NCBI RefSeq assembly: GCF_003991905.1 | Contig: NZ_RSCL01000007.1 | Coordinates: 343,475-407,474 of the forward strand | Origin: Dulcicalothrix desertica PCC 7102 | GTDB taxonomy: Bacteria > Cyanobacteriota > Cyanobacteriia > Cyanobacteriales > Nostocaceae | Direction of reading: 5' to 3' | Length of the DNA: 64,000 nt | In this document: positions 1-10,193 of the stretch, one piece after another | How the letters are laid out: the number at the start of each line of letters is the position of its first letter | Position numbering within the stretch: the first letter of the stretch is position 1 | Position numbers and translations under genes: made by a program | The notes under the pieces: model-generated | What the model was told of the DNA's origin: nothing | The model's database searches: none | Seen by the model: only the letters and a program-made list of their open reading frames with translations

Positions 1-196
1 GATTTTCAAAGACGTTAATCTTTCAGGAGCTAACTTAGCAGGAGCTTGTCTAGATAAAGCTGTATTTATCAATGTTGATTTAACAGGAGCTAATTTAACA
101 GGCGCCTCATTTCACAGAACTATTTTTAAAGAAGTTAATTTAAAAACAGCTTTAGGAATTGATAGTAATCTCAGCAAAGGGACATTAATCTACTAA
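1..196 (+). CDS. Pentapeptide-repeat protein, C-terminal end (partial)
   Basis: The frame is open from base 2 and ends with TAA at 194-196, so only the last 64 residues are visible. They consist of A(D/N)LxG-type pentapeptides, such as LSGANLAG and LTGANLTGAS, followed by a short tail ending GTLIY. Pentapeptide repeats fold as a right-handed quadrilateral beta-helix. They are very numerous in cyanobacteria and rarely have a known function. The start and any N-terminal domain lie outside the window. Confidence 0.8.
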   Translation, partial: IFKDVNLSGANLAGACLDKAVFINVDLTGANLTGASFHRTIFKEVNLKTALGIDSNLSKGTLIY

Positions 197-642
197 TTTC
201 CCAATTCTCGTACAAAATAGCATATTTTATACTTATGTTATAACTATCTGTTATATATAAATTATTATTCATAACTACCAATTTATTTTATTCGTTTTAA
301 CTGGTTGTATATTATACATTGTGGGTATTGTTTTTTCATGTTGATTCGTTACATTGAGAAACCCGGTTTCTGTAACCTCTGTCTAAAGATATATTTATTA
401 AGATATATAGATAAGTAAATTCTTATAGATAGGTTCAATTATTATTTATAAACTTATACTCGTGTGAAATCATAATTAAGTATGAGTTTTGTTATTGAAT
501 GCTTTGCTAGTGTTGGTAGAGGCTAGCAACTATAATTATTCTTGCTTATAATTGGTTTTTAGTAAGAATTACAAGTAATAGAATGATTGTACTTGTAAGT
601 CAGAACATATTAGTCCCAATCGGTTTGCTACCAGGTGTAATC
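197..642. other. Intergenic region upstream of phosphoketolase
   Basis: This is AT-rich DNA without a convincing ORF. It holds one copy of a 15-base interspersed palindrome, AGAAACCCGGTTTCT, at 357-371; the same motif recurs near 54980, 61917 and 61968. The phosphoketolase promoter must lie here, but I could not place a -10/-35 pair or an NtcA-type site with confidence. Confidence 0.5.
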
Positions 643-3060
643 ATGACTTTAGCAATTTCGACCGAACAGAAGCCTTTAACTGACGAAGAACTACATTTAA
701 TTAACGCTTATTGGCGCGCGGCTAATTATCTTTCTGTAGGACAAATATATCTTTTAGATAATCCGCTTCTTAAAGAACCTTTAACAATTGAACATGTTAA
801 ACCAAGGCTTTTAGGGCATTGGGGCACTACTCCTGGTTTGAATTTCATTTATGTTCATCTAAATAGAATCATCAAAAAATACGACCAAAGCGCTATTTAT
901 ATAGCTGGGCCAGGACATGGTGGACCTGGGTTAGTGGCGAATACTTATTTGGAAGGTACTTATAGCGAGTATTATCCAAATATTTCCCAAGATACTGAAG
1001 GAATGAAACGTTTATTTAAGCAGTTTTCGTTTCCTGGTGGTATTCCTAGTCATGTGGCGCCAGAAACTCCTGGTTCAATACACGAAGGTGGGGAACTTGG
1101 TTATGCATTATCTCATGCTTACGGCGCCGCATTTGATAATCCTGATTTATTAGTTGCCTGTGTTGTTGGTGATGGTGAAGCTGAAACTGGCCCACTTGCA
1201 GCTAGTTGGCACTCGAATAAGTTTCTTAACCCTGTAAACGATGGCGCCGTATTACCTATACTGCATCTCAACGGGTACAAAATTGCTAACCCAACAGTAT
1301 TAGCGCGTCTTGAACATAACGAATTAGAAAGTTTGTTTATTGGTTATGGGTATAAACCTTACTTTGTCGAAGGTTCTGACCCAGTACTAATGCACCAACA
1401 AATGGCTGCGACTTTAGAAACTGTGGTGGAAGAAATTAAAGGTATTCAAAGAGAAGCGCGCGTACATGGGTTTACCAAGCGTCCTCAATATCCAATGATT
1501 ATTCTGCGAAGTCCCAAGGGATGGACGGGACCAAAAGAAGTTGACGGTAAGAAAACAGAAGATTTTTGGCGTTCGCACCAAGTACCATTTGGTGAATTAA
1601 AAAGCAAACCCGAACATATTCAGCTTCTCGAACAGTGGATGAAGAGTTATAAACCAGAAGAACTCTTCGACGAGAACGGTAAATTTATTCCCGAACTTGC
1701 ACAACTGGCGCCAACAGGACAGCGACGCATGGGTGATAACCCACATGCTAATGGTGGTGTCTTGATGCGCGCGTTGCGAATGCCTGAATTTGATGACTAC
1801 GCAGTTGATGTTCCAAAACCTGGTTCAGTTGTTGCTGAGGCTACCAAAGTAACTGGTAAATTCCTCAGAGATATCATGAAATTGAATCAAGAAAGCCGTA
1901 ATTTTAGAGTATTTGGTCCCGACGAAACGCAATCAAATCGTCTAGACGCAGTATTTGAGGTTACTGATAGAACTTGGAACGCTCCCCGTATCCCTGAAGA
2001 CGAACATCTTTCTCCAGATGGTCGTGTTATGGAAATCTTGAGTGAGCATACTTGTCAGGGATGGTTAGAAGGATATTTGCTTACAGGTCGTCACGGGTTT
2101 TTCTCTTGTTACGAAGCGTTTATCCATATTATTGACTCCATGTTTAACCAACATGCGAAGTGGTTAAAAACAACTTTAGATATTCCCTGGCGCCGACCAG
2201 TACCTTCACTCAATTATCTTCTCACCTCACACGTATGGCGCCAAGACCATAACGGGTTTTCGCACCAAGACCCAGGTTTTATCGACCATGTAGTTAACAA
2301 AAAACCCGAAGTAATTCGCGTATATCTACCACCAGATGCCAACACTTTATTATCAGTTACAGACCACTGCTTACGTTCGCGCCATTATATAAATGTGATT
2401 GTGGCAGGTAAACAACCCGCCTTACAATACCTAGATATGGAGGCAGCAATTAAACATTGCACCAAAGGAATTGGAATTTGGGAATGGGCAAGTAACGATA
2501 AAGGTAGCGAACCTGATGTTGTAATGGCATGTGCGGGAGATGTGCCAACATTAGAAACATTAGCAGCAGTAGACATATTGCGTCGGGAAATACCAGAATT
2601 AAAAGTGCGGGTAGTAAATATAGTTGACTTAATGAAACTTCAACCAGCTAGCGAACACCCACATGGACTATCTGACAAAGACTTTGACTCAATATTTACC
2701 ACCAACAAACCAATTATCTTTGCATATCACGGCTATCCCTGGTTAATTCACCGTCTAACCTACCGTCGCACCAACCACAATAACTTACACGTTCGTGGTT
2801 ACAAAGAAGAAGGAACTACAACAACACCATTCGACATGGTAGTGTTAAACGACTTAGACCGCTTCCATTTAGCAATAGACGTTATCAACCGCGTACCTCA
2901 CTTAGGTAGTAACGCAGCATATATCAAGCAAATGCTGCAAGACAAACTCATCGAACACAAACTTTACATAACCGAACACGGAGAGGACATGCCCGAAGTT
3001 AGAGACTGGACATGGGAAGACATAGGCGCCAAAACTGACATTGGACACGAGGGAAGCTAG
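643..3060 (+). CDS. xfp: Phosphoketolase (Xfp family)
   Basis: This is a thiamine-diphosphate enzyme that cleaves xylulose-5-phosphate and/or fructose-6-phosphate with phosphate to give acetyl-phosphate plus glyceraldehyde-3-phosphate or erythrose-4-phosphate. From the ATG at 643 it is 805 residues, the usual family length. An in-frame ATG at 583 would add 20 residues that do not resemble the family N-terminus ([20 protein letters not shown]), and AGGTG lies just before 643. Family motifs are present: GHWGTTPG at about 58-65, GPGHGGPG at 89-96, GDGEAETGP at 176-184 and FGPDE in the middle domain. GAPDH and transaldolase follow on the same strand, which makes a coherent sugar-phosphate module. 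From memory, related heterocystous cyanobacteria have a comparable cluster. The spacers are long, so co-transcription is not certain. Confidence 0.95.
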   Translation: MTLAISTEQKPLTDEELHLINAYWRAANYLSVGQIYLLDNPLLKEPLTIEHVKPRLLGHWGTTPGLNFIYVHLNRIIKKYDQSAIYIAGPGHGGPGLVANTYLEGTYSEYYPNISQDTEGMKRLFKQFSFPGGIPSHVAPETPGSIHEGGELGYALSHAYGAAFDNPDLLVACVVGDGEAETGPLAASWHSNKFLNPVNDGAVLPILHLNGYKIANPTVLARLEHNELESLFIGYGYKPYFVEGSDPVLMHQQMAATLETVVEEIKGIQREARVHGFTKRPQYPMIILRSPKGWTGPKEVDGKKTEDFWRSHQVPFGELKSKPEHIQLLEQWMKSYKPEELFDENGKFIPELAQLAPTGQRRMGDNPHANGGVLMRALRMPEFDDYAVDVPKPGSVVAEATKVTGKFLRDIMKLNQESRNFRVFGPDETQSNRLDAVFEVTDRTWNAPRIPEDEHLSPDGRVMEILSEHTCQGWLEGYLLTGRHGFFSCYEAFIHIIDSMFNQHAKWLKTTLDIPWRRPVPSLNYLLTSHVWRQDHNGFSHQDPGFIDHVVNKKPEVIRVYLPPDANTLLSVTDHCLRSRHYINVIVAGKQPALQYLDMEAAIKHCTKGIGIWEWASNDKGSEPDVVMACAGDVPTLETLAAVDILRREIPELKVRVVNIVDLMKLQPASEHPHGLSDKDFDSIFTTNKPIIFAYHGYPWLIHRLTYRRTNHNNLHVRGYKEEGTTTTPFDMVVLNDLDRFHLAIDVINRVPHLGSNAAYIKQMLQDKLIEHKLYITEHGEDMPEVRDWTWEDIGAKTDIGHEGS

Positions 3061-3070
3061 TAATAAGCAC

Positions 3071-3149
3071 TTTAGTGCTTTCTTCCCGGATTTAGTGCTT
3101 TCTTCCCGGATTTAGTGCTTTCTTCCCGGATGTAACGAATTATCCGTTA
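3071..3149. repeat. Three perfect 20-bp tandem repeats plus inverted repeat
   Basis: The unit TTTAGTGCTTTCTTCCCGGA occurs exactly three times in a row at 3071-3130. It is preceded by AGCACTTTAGTGCT and followed by a small inverted repeat, GTAACG-AATTAT-CCGTTAC, at 3132-3149. The array fills part of the xfp-gap spacer. The AGCACTTTAGTGCT core is also seen at 10928-10977 and 16404-16433. Confidence 0.85.
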
Positions 3150-3326
3150 CATCCATCGCCCATTCCCCAACAAATCTTAAAACAAATCCATCAAAATCGG
3201 TTTAACCCAGCGTTACTGTCACCATTAATTAAAGTCAGTCTGACTTAACCGAGACTGAACTAAAAATAAATTAGCTGCATCCTTAATCTTGTAACCTGAA
3301 AGCGAAATGCAGCAAAAGGAGGATAA

Positions 3327-4355
<1,029 letters not shown>

Positions 4356-4357
4356 AA

Positions 4358-4498
4358 AGTGCTGAGTGCTGAGTGCTGAGTCGGGTGCTTGAGTCGGGTG
4401 CTTGAGTTAGGAGTTAGGAGTTAGGAGTTAGGAGTTAGGAGTTATCACTCAAAACTCAGCACTCATTACTCAGCACTCATTACTCAGCACTTTGCACT
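4358..4498. repeat. Heptanucleotide short tandem repeats (STRR)
   Basis: The array reads in blocks: repeated GTGCTGA, then TCGGGTGCTTGAG twice, then GAGTTAG repeated five times, then CTCAGCACTCATTA repeats that are the complement of the first block. The whole forms an imperfect long inverted repeat in the gap-tal spacer. Degenerate heptamer arrays of this kind are characteristic of heterocystous cyanobacteria. A closely related array occurs at 38505-38631. Confidence 0.85.
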
Positions 4499-4714
4499 AA
4501 AAAGATCAAGATGATTTAACAAAACTGCATAAAAACACACTGTAAAATCTAATTCGACCTGCCTAGAATAGGGCTGAGGGGGATAACTCAGGACAAGCGT
4601 AGTGGCATTGTTAATTGCCTATTACATAAACACGCGCTTTTATACCACAGTACTCCTGCCGACGCAAAACGCAATTGATATAAGTCCTGATAAACAAACT
4701 TCAAGAGGAATTTT

Positions 4715-5719
4715 ATGTCTAGTAATTTACTCGAACAACTCAAGAAAATGACTGTAGTGGTAGCTGATACAGGTGATATAGGCGCCATTGCTAAGTTCAC
4801 ACCAAGAGATGCAACCACCAACCCCTCTCTTATCACCGCTGCGGCACAAATGCCTGAGTATCAGGAAATTGTCAACGAAACTCTCTTAAAAGCAAAACAA
4901 GATTTAGGAGCAGGCGCCAAAGAAGCAGATATTTTATCTTTAGCTTTCGACCGTTTAGCAGTTGCTTTCGGTTTAAAGATTCTAGAAATTATTCCTGGTC
5001 GCGTTTCCACCGAAGTTGACGCGCGTTTGTCTTACGATACCGAAGCAACCCTGAACAAAGCACGTAACTTAATTGCTCAGTACGAAGCTGCGGGTGTTGG
5101 CAAAGAACGAGTATTAATTAAAATTGCGAGTACTTGGGAAGGAATTCGCGCGGCAGAAATTCTTGAAAAAGAAGGAATTCACTGTAACCTCACCTTACTA
5201 TTTGGTATCCACCAAGCAATTGCCTGCGCTGAAGCTGGCATCACCCTTATTTCTCCCTTCGTTGGACGCATCCTCGACTGGTACAAAAAAGAAACCGGAC
5301 GCGATAGCTATGCACCCGCTGAAGACCCAGGTGTAGTTTCAGTCACCAGCATCTACAACTACTACAAGAAATTTGGCTACAAAACTGAAGTTATGGGCGC
5401 CAGTTTCCGTAACCTTGGCGAAATCACCGAACTTGCAGGTAGCGATTTGTTAACCATTTCACCCCAACTATTATCAGAACTGCAATCAACAATTGGCGAA
5501 CTACCCCGCAAACTAGATGCAGACAAAGCTGCAGCAATGTCAATAGAAAAAATCACCATTGACAAAGCAACCTACGACAAAATGCACGCAGAAGACCGCA
5601 TGGCTTCCGAAAAACTCGACGAAGGTATCAAAGGTTTCACCAAAGCCCTAGAAACTTTAGAAACACTACTTGCAGACCAGCTTGCAAAACTAGGAGCAGC
5701 CACCAAAAAAGCTGCCTAA
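4715..5719 (+). CDS. tal: Transaldolase (TalB type)
   Basis: It transfers a dihydroxyacetone unit between sugar phosphates in the non-oxidative pentose-phosphate pathway. It is 334 residues, starting at an ATG with AGAGGA about 7 bases upstream. The DATTNPSL signature is at 32-39. The Schiff-base lysine is K136 in [11 protein letters not shown], and NLTLLFG and ISPFVGRI follow as in classical class-I transaldolases. It is the third gene of the xfp-gap-tal set. The 359-base spacer before it carries the heptamer repeats, so it may have its own promoter. The C-terminal AATKKAA tail is ordinary. Confidence 0.95.
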   Translation: MSSNLLEQLKKMTVVVADTGDIGAIAKFTPRDATTNPSLITAAAQMPEYQEIVNETLLKAKQDLGAGAKEADILSLAFDRLAVAFGLKILEIIPGRVSTEVDARLSYDTEATLNKARNLIAQYEAAGVGKERVLIKIASTWEGIRAAEILEKEGIHCNLTLLFGIHQAIACAEAGITLISPFVGRILDWYKKETGRDSYAPAEDPGVVSVTSIYNYYKKFGYKTEVMGASFRNLGEITELAGSDLLTISPQLLSELQSTIGELPRKLDADKAAAMSIEKITIDKATYDKMHAEDRMASEKLDEGIKGFTKALETLETLLADQLAKLGAATKKAA

Positions 5720-5739
5720 CTCTTGTATTGACTCTTGTG

Positions 5740-5760
5740 GAGCGCAAGTTCCTTGCGCTC
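5740..5760 (+). terminator. Hairpin downstream of transaldolase
   Basis: A perfect 9-bp stem, GAGCGCAAG/CTTGCGCTC with a TTC loop, lies 21 bases after the tal stop codon. It is GC-rich and strong, but the T-run that follows is weak (TCTCATT). It could be a terminator or a 3-prime stability element. Confidence 0.55.
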
Positions 5761-6026
5761 TCTCATTAAATAAACTTGATATATATTTACCACAGAGACT
5801 ATTAGGGCACAGAGAGCGTCTGTGGTAAGGTGCGTTAAAGCAGCTAATTTTTCTATCAAGTCAAGTTTGTAATGGCTTTCAGTCAGTTGTAAAAGCAAGA
5901 TTATAAAAGGCGCCTGAAACACCTACTAACAAATTGGAGTTTTTTGAGGCGCCTTCGTTGCTTGATGGATGATAATGAGTTATCTTAAATAATGCATTGT
6001 ATTAATTTGCATTATTAATGTTAAAC

Positions 6027-6299
6027 ATGAGTACTACAAGCTTTCGGCTGGATGAAGACCTACAAGAGAAGTTGGATAGCACTGCTGTGCGGCTTAAACG
6101 AACCAAAGGATGGTTAATTAATGAAGCAGTACGTCAGTATATCGAGCGCGAAGAACTCAGAGCTAAGATGCTGTCTGAAACAGAAGAAGCTATCGCTGAT
6201 ATTGAAGCTGGGCGTGTTGTCTCTGGAGAAGAGGTGTTGAACTGGTTAAAGACTTGGGGAACCGAAGCAGAAAGTAAGGCACCTCAATATGGAGATTAA
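6027..6299 (+). CDS. Ribbon-helix-helix antitoxin (CopG/RelB-like)
   Basis: This 90-residue protein begins MSTTSFRLDEDLQEKL and continues with TKGWLINEAVRQYIE, the beta-strand plus two-helix pattern of CopG/MetJ-type DNA-binding proteins. An in-frame ATG at 6018 would add three residues, and neither start has a clear ribosome site. The acidic C-terminus (EEAIADIEAGRVVSGEEVLNWL) is typical of antitoxins that wrap a ParE toxin. It overlaps the downstream toxin gene by 11 bases, so the pair is probably translationally coupled and self-repressed. The pair opens a stretch of about 2 kb that lacks the GGCGCC motif abundant elsewhere. Confidence 0.85.
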   Translation: MSTTSFRLDEDLQEKLDSTAVRLKRTKGWLINEAVRQYIEREELRAKMLSETEEAIADIEAGRVVSGEEVLNWLKTWGTEAESKAPQYGD

Positions 6300-6567
6300 A
6301 TTTTCAGCTAGTGCCGTTCGAGATTTAATTCGCTTACGGAAATTTATTGCTGTTAATAATCCATTAGCCGCAGAGCGAATGTCGCTTCGATTGCAACAAG
6401 CGATTGGAAAACTTGCGCTGTTTCCTGATATCGGGGTAAGAGTAGAAGAACCTGAAGGTGTACGCGAACTGGTTGCAGGAAATTATGTAGTTAGGTATTC
6501 ACGTAGCGACGAAGAAATTTTTATACTACGAATTTGGCACGGTAAGGAATACCGCGATTCAGATTGA
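6289..6567 (+). CDS. ParE/RelE-superfamily toxin
   Basis: This 92-residue protein has the compact RelE/ParE fold pattern: MEIKFSASAVRDLIRLRKFI at the N-terminus, then a helical hairpin (NPLAAERMSLRLQQAI) and a C-terminal GVRELVAGNYVVRYSR...ILRIWHGKEYR. The GNYVVRY strand and HGKEYR tail are the usual ParE-family hallmarks. It starts inside the antitoxin gene. ParE toxins inhibit gyrase and RelE toxins cleave mRNA on the ribosome. The sequence resembles ParE/plasmid-stabilisation proteins more closely, but the target cannot be read from sequence. Confidence 0.85.
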   Translation: MEIKFSASAVRDLIRLRKFIAVNNPLAAERMSLRLQQAIGKLALFPDIGVRVEEPEGVRELVAGNYVVRYSRSDEEIFILRIWHGKEYRDSD

Positions 6568-6613
6568 TTAACCTTCCCACATAAATTCACGCCAATTCGG
6601 AGGAATAATTTCA

Positions 6614-6949
6614 TCACGAAGATGCCGTTTGTGCTGCTTTCTCTGTAGCTTGTATACCCGTCAACAAGCTTAAAGTCTTCCAAAAAGATTCATTAGGCTC
6701 TAATTTTCCATTTGCATTAAAATCCATTCGCGTCAACCCAATCCGCAATGGCAGCTTAACTTTATTATCTTTAATAGGCTCAAGAGTGTTTTTGACCTCA
6801 GTTAAATCATTCAACAAGTTTTGCAAAATATTTCGAGCATCTGTATAGGTGACAGGTTGCGGTTGCGGGTTAACAGGTACAGGAAGACGCAAAATAGGAA
6901 AGAACTGAGTAATGCCATTTTGCTGCAAACCGTAACGATACAATCGCAA
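6614..6949 (-). pseudogene. Remnant of a larger EF-hand-containing hypothetical protein
   Basis: This is a 111-residue frame with no ribosome site. It contains PVNPQPQPVTYTDARNILQNLLNDL and LPLRIGLTRMDFNANGKLEPNE, the latter matching an EF-hand-like loop (D-x-N-x-N-G-x-L-x-x-x-E). I recall longer cyanobacterial proteins with this arrangement that extend on both sides. Here the frame starts abruptly beside an interspersed palindrome (6961-6985) and ends in a low-complexity KAAQTASS tail. I therefore read it as an internal fragment left after deletion. It could instead be a short intact gene. Confidence 0.45.
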
Positions 6950-6960
6950 TATTCATACTT

Positions 6961-6985
6961 ATAGACGCGATTAAATCGCGTCTCT
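6961..6985. repeat. Interspersed GAGACGCGATT palindrome
   Basis: A near-perfect palindrome, AGACGCGATTAAATCGCGTCT. It belongs to the TGTAGAGACG...CGTCTCTACA family, also found at 12583-12678, 20174-20203, 28296-28325, 39886-39910 and, degenerate, near 27600 and 63811. It lies between two decayed reading frames. Confidence 0.75.
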
Positions 6986-7001
6986 ACGTGGATAATTTTT
7001 T

Positions 7002-7676
7002 TTAATCAGATAATACTGCTATAGGTTTTTCGCAAATAATTACTATCTTTTCTCTATTCAGAGAACCATTCTCACTATTTACTAATTTTTCTAGAGTAAT
7101 AATCCAACCACAATTTTGTAGTATTGATTGAAACACTAGCCAAATTTTGTCATCATATTCACAACTAAGTTCTGATATGCAGAAGTCACACTGGCTTCCA
7201 TAACTTGCCAATATTTCTGGTTGAATGTAAGTATTGGAACGTATTAATATCTTTTTTTGCTGCTCGTTAGCTTCACTATCTAACTGTCTCCTAATTTGAT
7301 TGATAGTGTTACTTTTGTATTGACTAATTATCTGTTTAATTGGTTCATTGCTTTGACAAATTAATCGTGCTATTTGTGGATTAAGTTGATTCTTTATGCC
7401 ATTCCATAGTTTATTGATTAAGTCGTATTCTACGCCAGATTCTAGATTGCATATACCTTGCTCAAGAACAATTTTAAAAGCATGATATTGACTGTCGCAG
7501 AAGATTATAGTAGGTTTTGGTTTTTCAAAAATAGTATATGCTGTGTTAATTGCTTCTGCCGCCGCATTTTTATCAAATGCGTTATTAGCAGCTATCAACT
7601 TTAACCATTTTGCTTCATATTTTTTAATTATTGTTTCTTGCTCTAATGTTAAGCTTTGTAAAGGTTGAGTTAACAT
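7002..7676 (-). CDS. DUF6745-like protein, probably C-terminally truncated
   Basis: This is a 224-residue cytosolic protein starting MLTQPLQSLTLEQETIIKKY. The pattern LTxEQE...KWxKL...(A)AEAINxAY...PxIxFCDSPY followed by QPEILASYGSQCDFCISEL resembles the N-terminal two thirds of the cyanobacterial DUF6745 family, as I remember it. Such proteins usually continue well past the IVICEKP motif, where this one stops after PIAVLSD, so it is probably truncated. Function is unknown. It lies in an accessory patch between a remnant and an ADP-ribosyltransferase-like frame. Confidence 0.6.
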   Translation of the reverse strand: MLTQPLQSLTLEQETIIKKYEAKWLKLIAANNAFDKNAAAEAINTAYTIFEKPKPTIIFCDSQYHAFKIVLEQGICNLESGVEYDLINKLWNGIKNQLNPQIARLICQSNEPIKQIISQYKSNTINQIRRQLDSEANEQQKKILIRSNTYIQPEILASYGSQCDFCISELSCEYDDKIWLVFQSILQNCGWIITLEKLVNSENGSLNREKIVIICEKPIAVLSD

Positions 7677-7722
7677 AATTTATGACTATTTAGTGTTTAG
7701 GTTATTACTTACATATTACTTC

Positions 7723-8214
7723 TTATCTTACAAAATTAGGATTGAGAATAAAATCTCCTACGAACTTATCATACTCATCTACTTTCCTTGCACCAAGAAT
7801 ATTTTTTGACTGTATACCACCAAGTACAGCAAACTCGCTTTCTGGGGAATTTCTAACCAAAGTTAGATTAACATCTAATCCGACTTCTGGGCGTAAACTG
7901 TAAACATACCCTCCTTCAAAATTTTGATTTGCAAACCCTTTAGCTACACTTGCACTATAGCTTGTTGATATCCATTGGCTGTCTCGTATATCTATCGGGG
8001 CGCCAGTTGTTTCATCGAATAAGTCTACATGTTGTTGTAATGTTAGGTTTCCGCTTGGGTTCCACGGTTGAAAACCTGTATTAAAGATTTCTTCAGGAGG
8101 TCTTGAGTCTCCACGGAAAGTAAAATTTCTAATTCTTGCCAACCTGCACCTGCTCTCATTAATTTGCCATATATAAAGATACCCAACTTTGTGATAAACA
8201 CAACAAAATATCAT
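7723..8214 (-). CDS. Putative ADP-ribosyltransferase toxin domain (pertussis/cholera-like)
   Basis: This is a 163-residue frame. From about residue 30 it carries the R-S-E signature of cholera/pertussis-type mono-ADP-ribosyltransferases: FRGDSRPPEEIFNTGF with R34 and D36 at the NAD pocket, the STS motif at 83-85 in WISTSYSASVA, and ESEF with the E125-x-E127 pair, followed by VLGGI. The first 25 residues (MIFCCVYHKVGYLYIW) are unlike the family. The true start may be an internal TTG/ATT-region codon, or the domain may be a cut-off C-terminal part of a larger polymorphic toxin. No immunity gene is evident. The DRDTGAP-like middle (DETTGAPIDIRDS) is also family-typical. The annotation is from motifs only. 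Confidence 0.6.
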   Translation of the reverse strand: MIFCCVYHKVGYLYIWQINESRCRLARIRNFTFRGDSRPPEEIFNTGFQPWNPSGNLTLQQHVDLFDETTGAPIDIRDSQWISTSYSASVAKGFANQNFEGGYVYSLRPEVGLDVNLTLVRNSPESEFAVLGGIQSKNILGARKVDEYDKFVGDFILNPNFVR

Positions 8215-8357
8215 TTAACAAGATAATTTAAAAGGCTTGCAACTTTTTAATACTCAAATTAGTCATCAAGGATATATATCATAAAAAATCGTTTTTGAGC
8301 AACAGTTATATAAATTCCTGCTACTCAAAAGGTAAATTAACCAATGGAGCTAGAAAC

Positions 8358-8864
8358 GTGTTTTTAACAAATCTTAAGTATTTAACTTTAATTTTACCAA
8401 TAGTAAGTTTATCTATATTTACTGGCTGTGTTAAAAATAAAAGTGAAACCGTAGCAGAAGCGCGAATCACAAGCATTAATAGTAATTCATCCCCAGAAAA
8501 ACCAAATATTATAATCAATGTTAAACGTCAGTCAGGAGTTTGTCCTCAAACAGTAGGAATTTGGACTTTTATGCTACCTTTTGAAGGAGGCGCCGAACAT
8601 ACTGCTGTTGCTGATATTCCAATAAATACGCGCGTTGTAGCATCAGGCAATAAATTTGTAGAATACGAAGCAGAATTACGACAATCTTATAAATCGTGTG
8701 TTGGCAGTGCTAAATCGGAAAGACCTGACGTGTATAACTTCCAGTTCCGAAATGGAAAAGTTTACTTTCGCCTAGATTTAAGTAAAGAAACACTAAAGAC
8801 AGAAATTACATATAAAGGAATAGGTGGTTTTCGTCCTTATGTACGTTGGATAGCTGGAGAATAG
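8358..8864 (+). CDS. Conserved-type lipoprotein, function unknown
   Basis: The frame is open from TTG 8295. GTG at 8358 is preferred because GGAG sits 8 bases before it and because it gives a clean signal peptide (VFLTNLKYLTLILPIVSLSIF) with lipobox FTGC. The mature protein of about 145 residues would be anchored by Cys in a membrane facing the periplasm. It is rich in beta-type segments and has two further cysteines (GVCPQT and KSCVGS) that may pair. I do not recognise the domain. The gene stands alone, divergent from the toxin-like frame upstream. Confidence 0.65.
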   Translation: MFLTNLKYLTLILPIVSLSIFTGCVKNKSETVAEARITSINSNSSPEKPNIIINVKRQSGVCPQTVGIWTFMLPFEGGAEHTAVADIPINTRVVASGNKFVEYEAELRQSYKSCVGSAKSERPDVYNFQFRNGKVYFRLDLSKETLKTEITYKGIGGFRPYVRWIAGE

Positions 8865-9441
8865 TAGTTCGCAGTTGCATAAGTAAGTTTTTCTGATTCT
8901 TCAAGCAGTGCAATTACGGCTCTTGCGTATTTAGCGTGCTAATTTAGTGAAAAAATCAGCTTAAAACCCTTACTATAGTTAGATTACAGTCATTATTACC
9001 TTCAGAATATTATTATTGTCTAAAATTAAAACTATAAGCGTCTGTAAGCCTTGTAAATAAAGCATATTTATAGATATTAATTAAAATTTAGCACGCTATG
9101 TACGATAGAACCGTAAAAACAGCAGTATAAATAATATAATAGTAGCTAAAATAACAATGATTTATTAGTCCTCTTTTAGAGGACTTGAGCTATTAGCATA
9201 TGGGTTTTCAACCCTATGCGGGTAGAAACAAAGCTAATAATCTACAAATATACAAGTTTTGATTGTTACAACTATCTAGGCTGGTGCAAGATGTAAGGTA
9301 AGGTCTCTTCTTCATTCTTCCTTTGTGACCTTTGTGTCTTTGTGGTTCATTTCTCTTACCTCTGTGCCCTAGAAGTCTCTGTGGTAAATAAAAATATATT
9401 ACTGCACAGGCAGGGATGCCTGTGCCACAACTTCTTAAATG
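8865..9441. other. Intergenic region with small repeats
   Basis: No gene is seen. It contains a perfect 8-bp hairpin, AGTCCTCT-TTT-AGAGGACT, at 9167-9185; a stretch of CACAGAG/CTCTGTG-type relic repeats around 9320-9390; and one copy of the GGCAGGGATGCC palindrome family at about 9404-9431, just downstream of the minus-strand gene that ends at 9442. Confidence 0.5.
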
Positions 9442-10149
9442 TTAGCGGTAGCCTAGAATTTCGGATATGGCTGATATTATGTCGAGGTAGAAGTTACCTT
9501 GTACGGCTCTAAACATCTCAAATTTAGTATCTGGTGAACCAAAGAATGGTCGTAGGAACCAACCTAGTTGCATTCCAATGAAGCCATATAATAATAACCA
9601 TGACCTTAATATAGTGGTGCGGGTTTTTTTGCCGACTTCATCTAGCTCTGATAATAGCTGCATCCCTTCGTATAGAAATTTGACGCCGAAGAAGCCTGTG
9701 ATGCCAAAGATGGCGACGTTTAGTAGTTTGAAAAATTGGTATGCTTTGGGAGCGGTAATTAAAAAGAATAGTGTTACTGGTGCGAAGCTGAATAATAAGA
9801 CGCTGATTACTGAGATTGCTGTCATTAGTACTACAAAGTGCTGTTGAACGCTGCTGCGGGAACCAAACAGTACGTTGAAGAAGAATAAGGTGGGGAAACA
9901 GATTATTAATGTGAGTAGGTAGAATGCTGGTAGTTTGATGGCGCCTGATAATGCTTGGGCAAAGCTGTGCGATGAACCGATAATGGCGCCGTATATTGCA
10001 AAGAATAGGGAACTGGATACGAATAATGATGTTGCTTTGCTTTGTAAACGTATGCTTTGTTTGATTTCTTCTAGGAAGTTTTGACGGTCTCTTAGTAAGC
10101 TAAGTAGTACTGTGAAGTGTTGGATGTTGTTTGTCTTTTTTTGAAGCAT
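9442..10149 (-). CDS. Integral membrane protein, copy 2 of a tandem paralogous pair
   Basis: This 235-residue protein has a basic N-terminal helix (LLSLLRDRQNFLEEIKQ) followed by about five hydrophobic segments. It ends RPFFGSPDTKFEMFRAVQGNFYLDI. It is clearly paralogous to the gene at 10194-10898: both share LLRxRQxFLEEI, SFAPxTLFFLIT, RSWLLLY and QLGWxLRPFFG in the same order. The 44-base gap and common strand suggest an operon born from duplication. I do not recognise the family; the C-terminal QLGW...RPFFG...GNFY block looks like a conserved functional surface. Confidence 0.75.
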   Translation of the reverse strand: MLQKKTNNIQHFTVLLSLLRDRQNFLEEIKQSIRLQSKATSLFVSSSLFFAIYGAIIGSSHSFAQALSGAIKLPAFYLLTLIICFPTLFFFNVLFGSRSSVQQHFVVLMTAISVISVLLFSFAPVTLFFLITAPKAYQFFKLLNVAIFGITGFFGVKFLYEGMQLLSELDEVGKKTRTTILRSWLLLYGFIGMQLGWFLRPFFGSPDTKFEMFRAVQGNFYLDIISAISEILGYR

Positions 10150-10193
10150 GATTTTTTTACGTGTAGCCTAGGGTTGAAACCCTAGGAATATAA

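Noticed and set aside
197-642. NtcA-type GTA-N8-TAC site upstream of phosphoketolase
   Set aside because: I tested several GTA occurrences by eye and none had TAC at the right distance with a -10 box behind it.
4358-4498. Candidate CRISPR array
   Set aside because: The units are 7-14 bases, contiguous and without unique spacers; they are heptamer tandem repeats. The same applies to 38505-38631.
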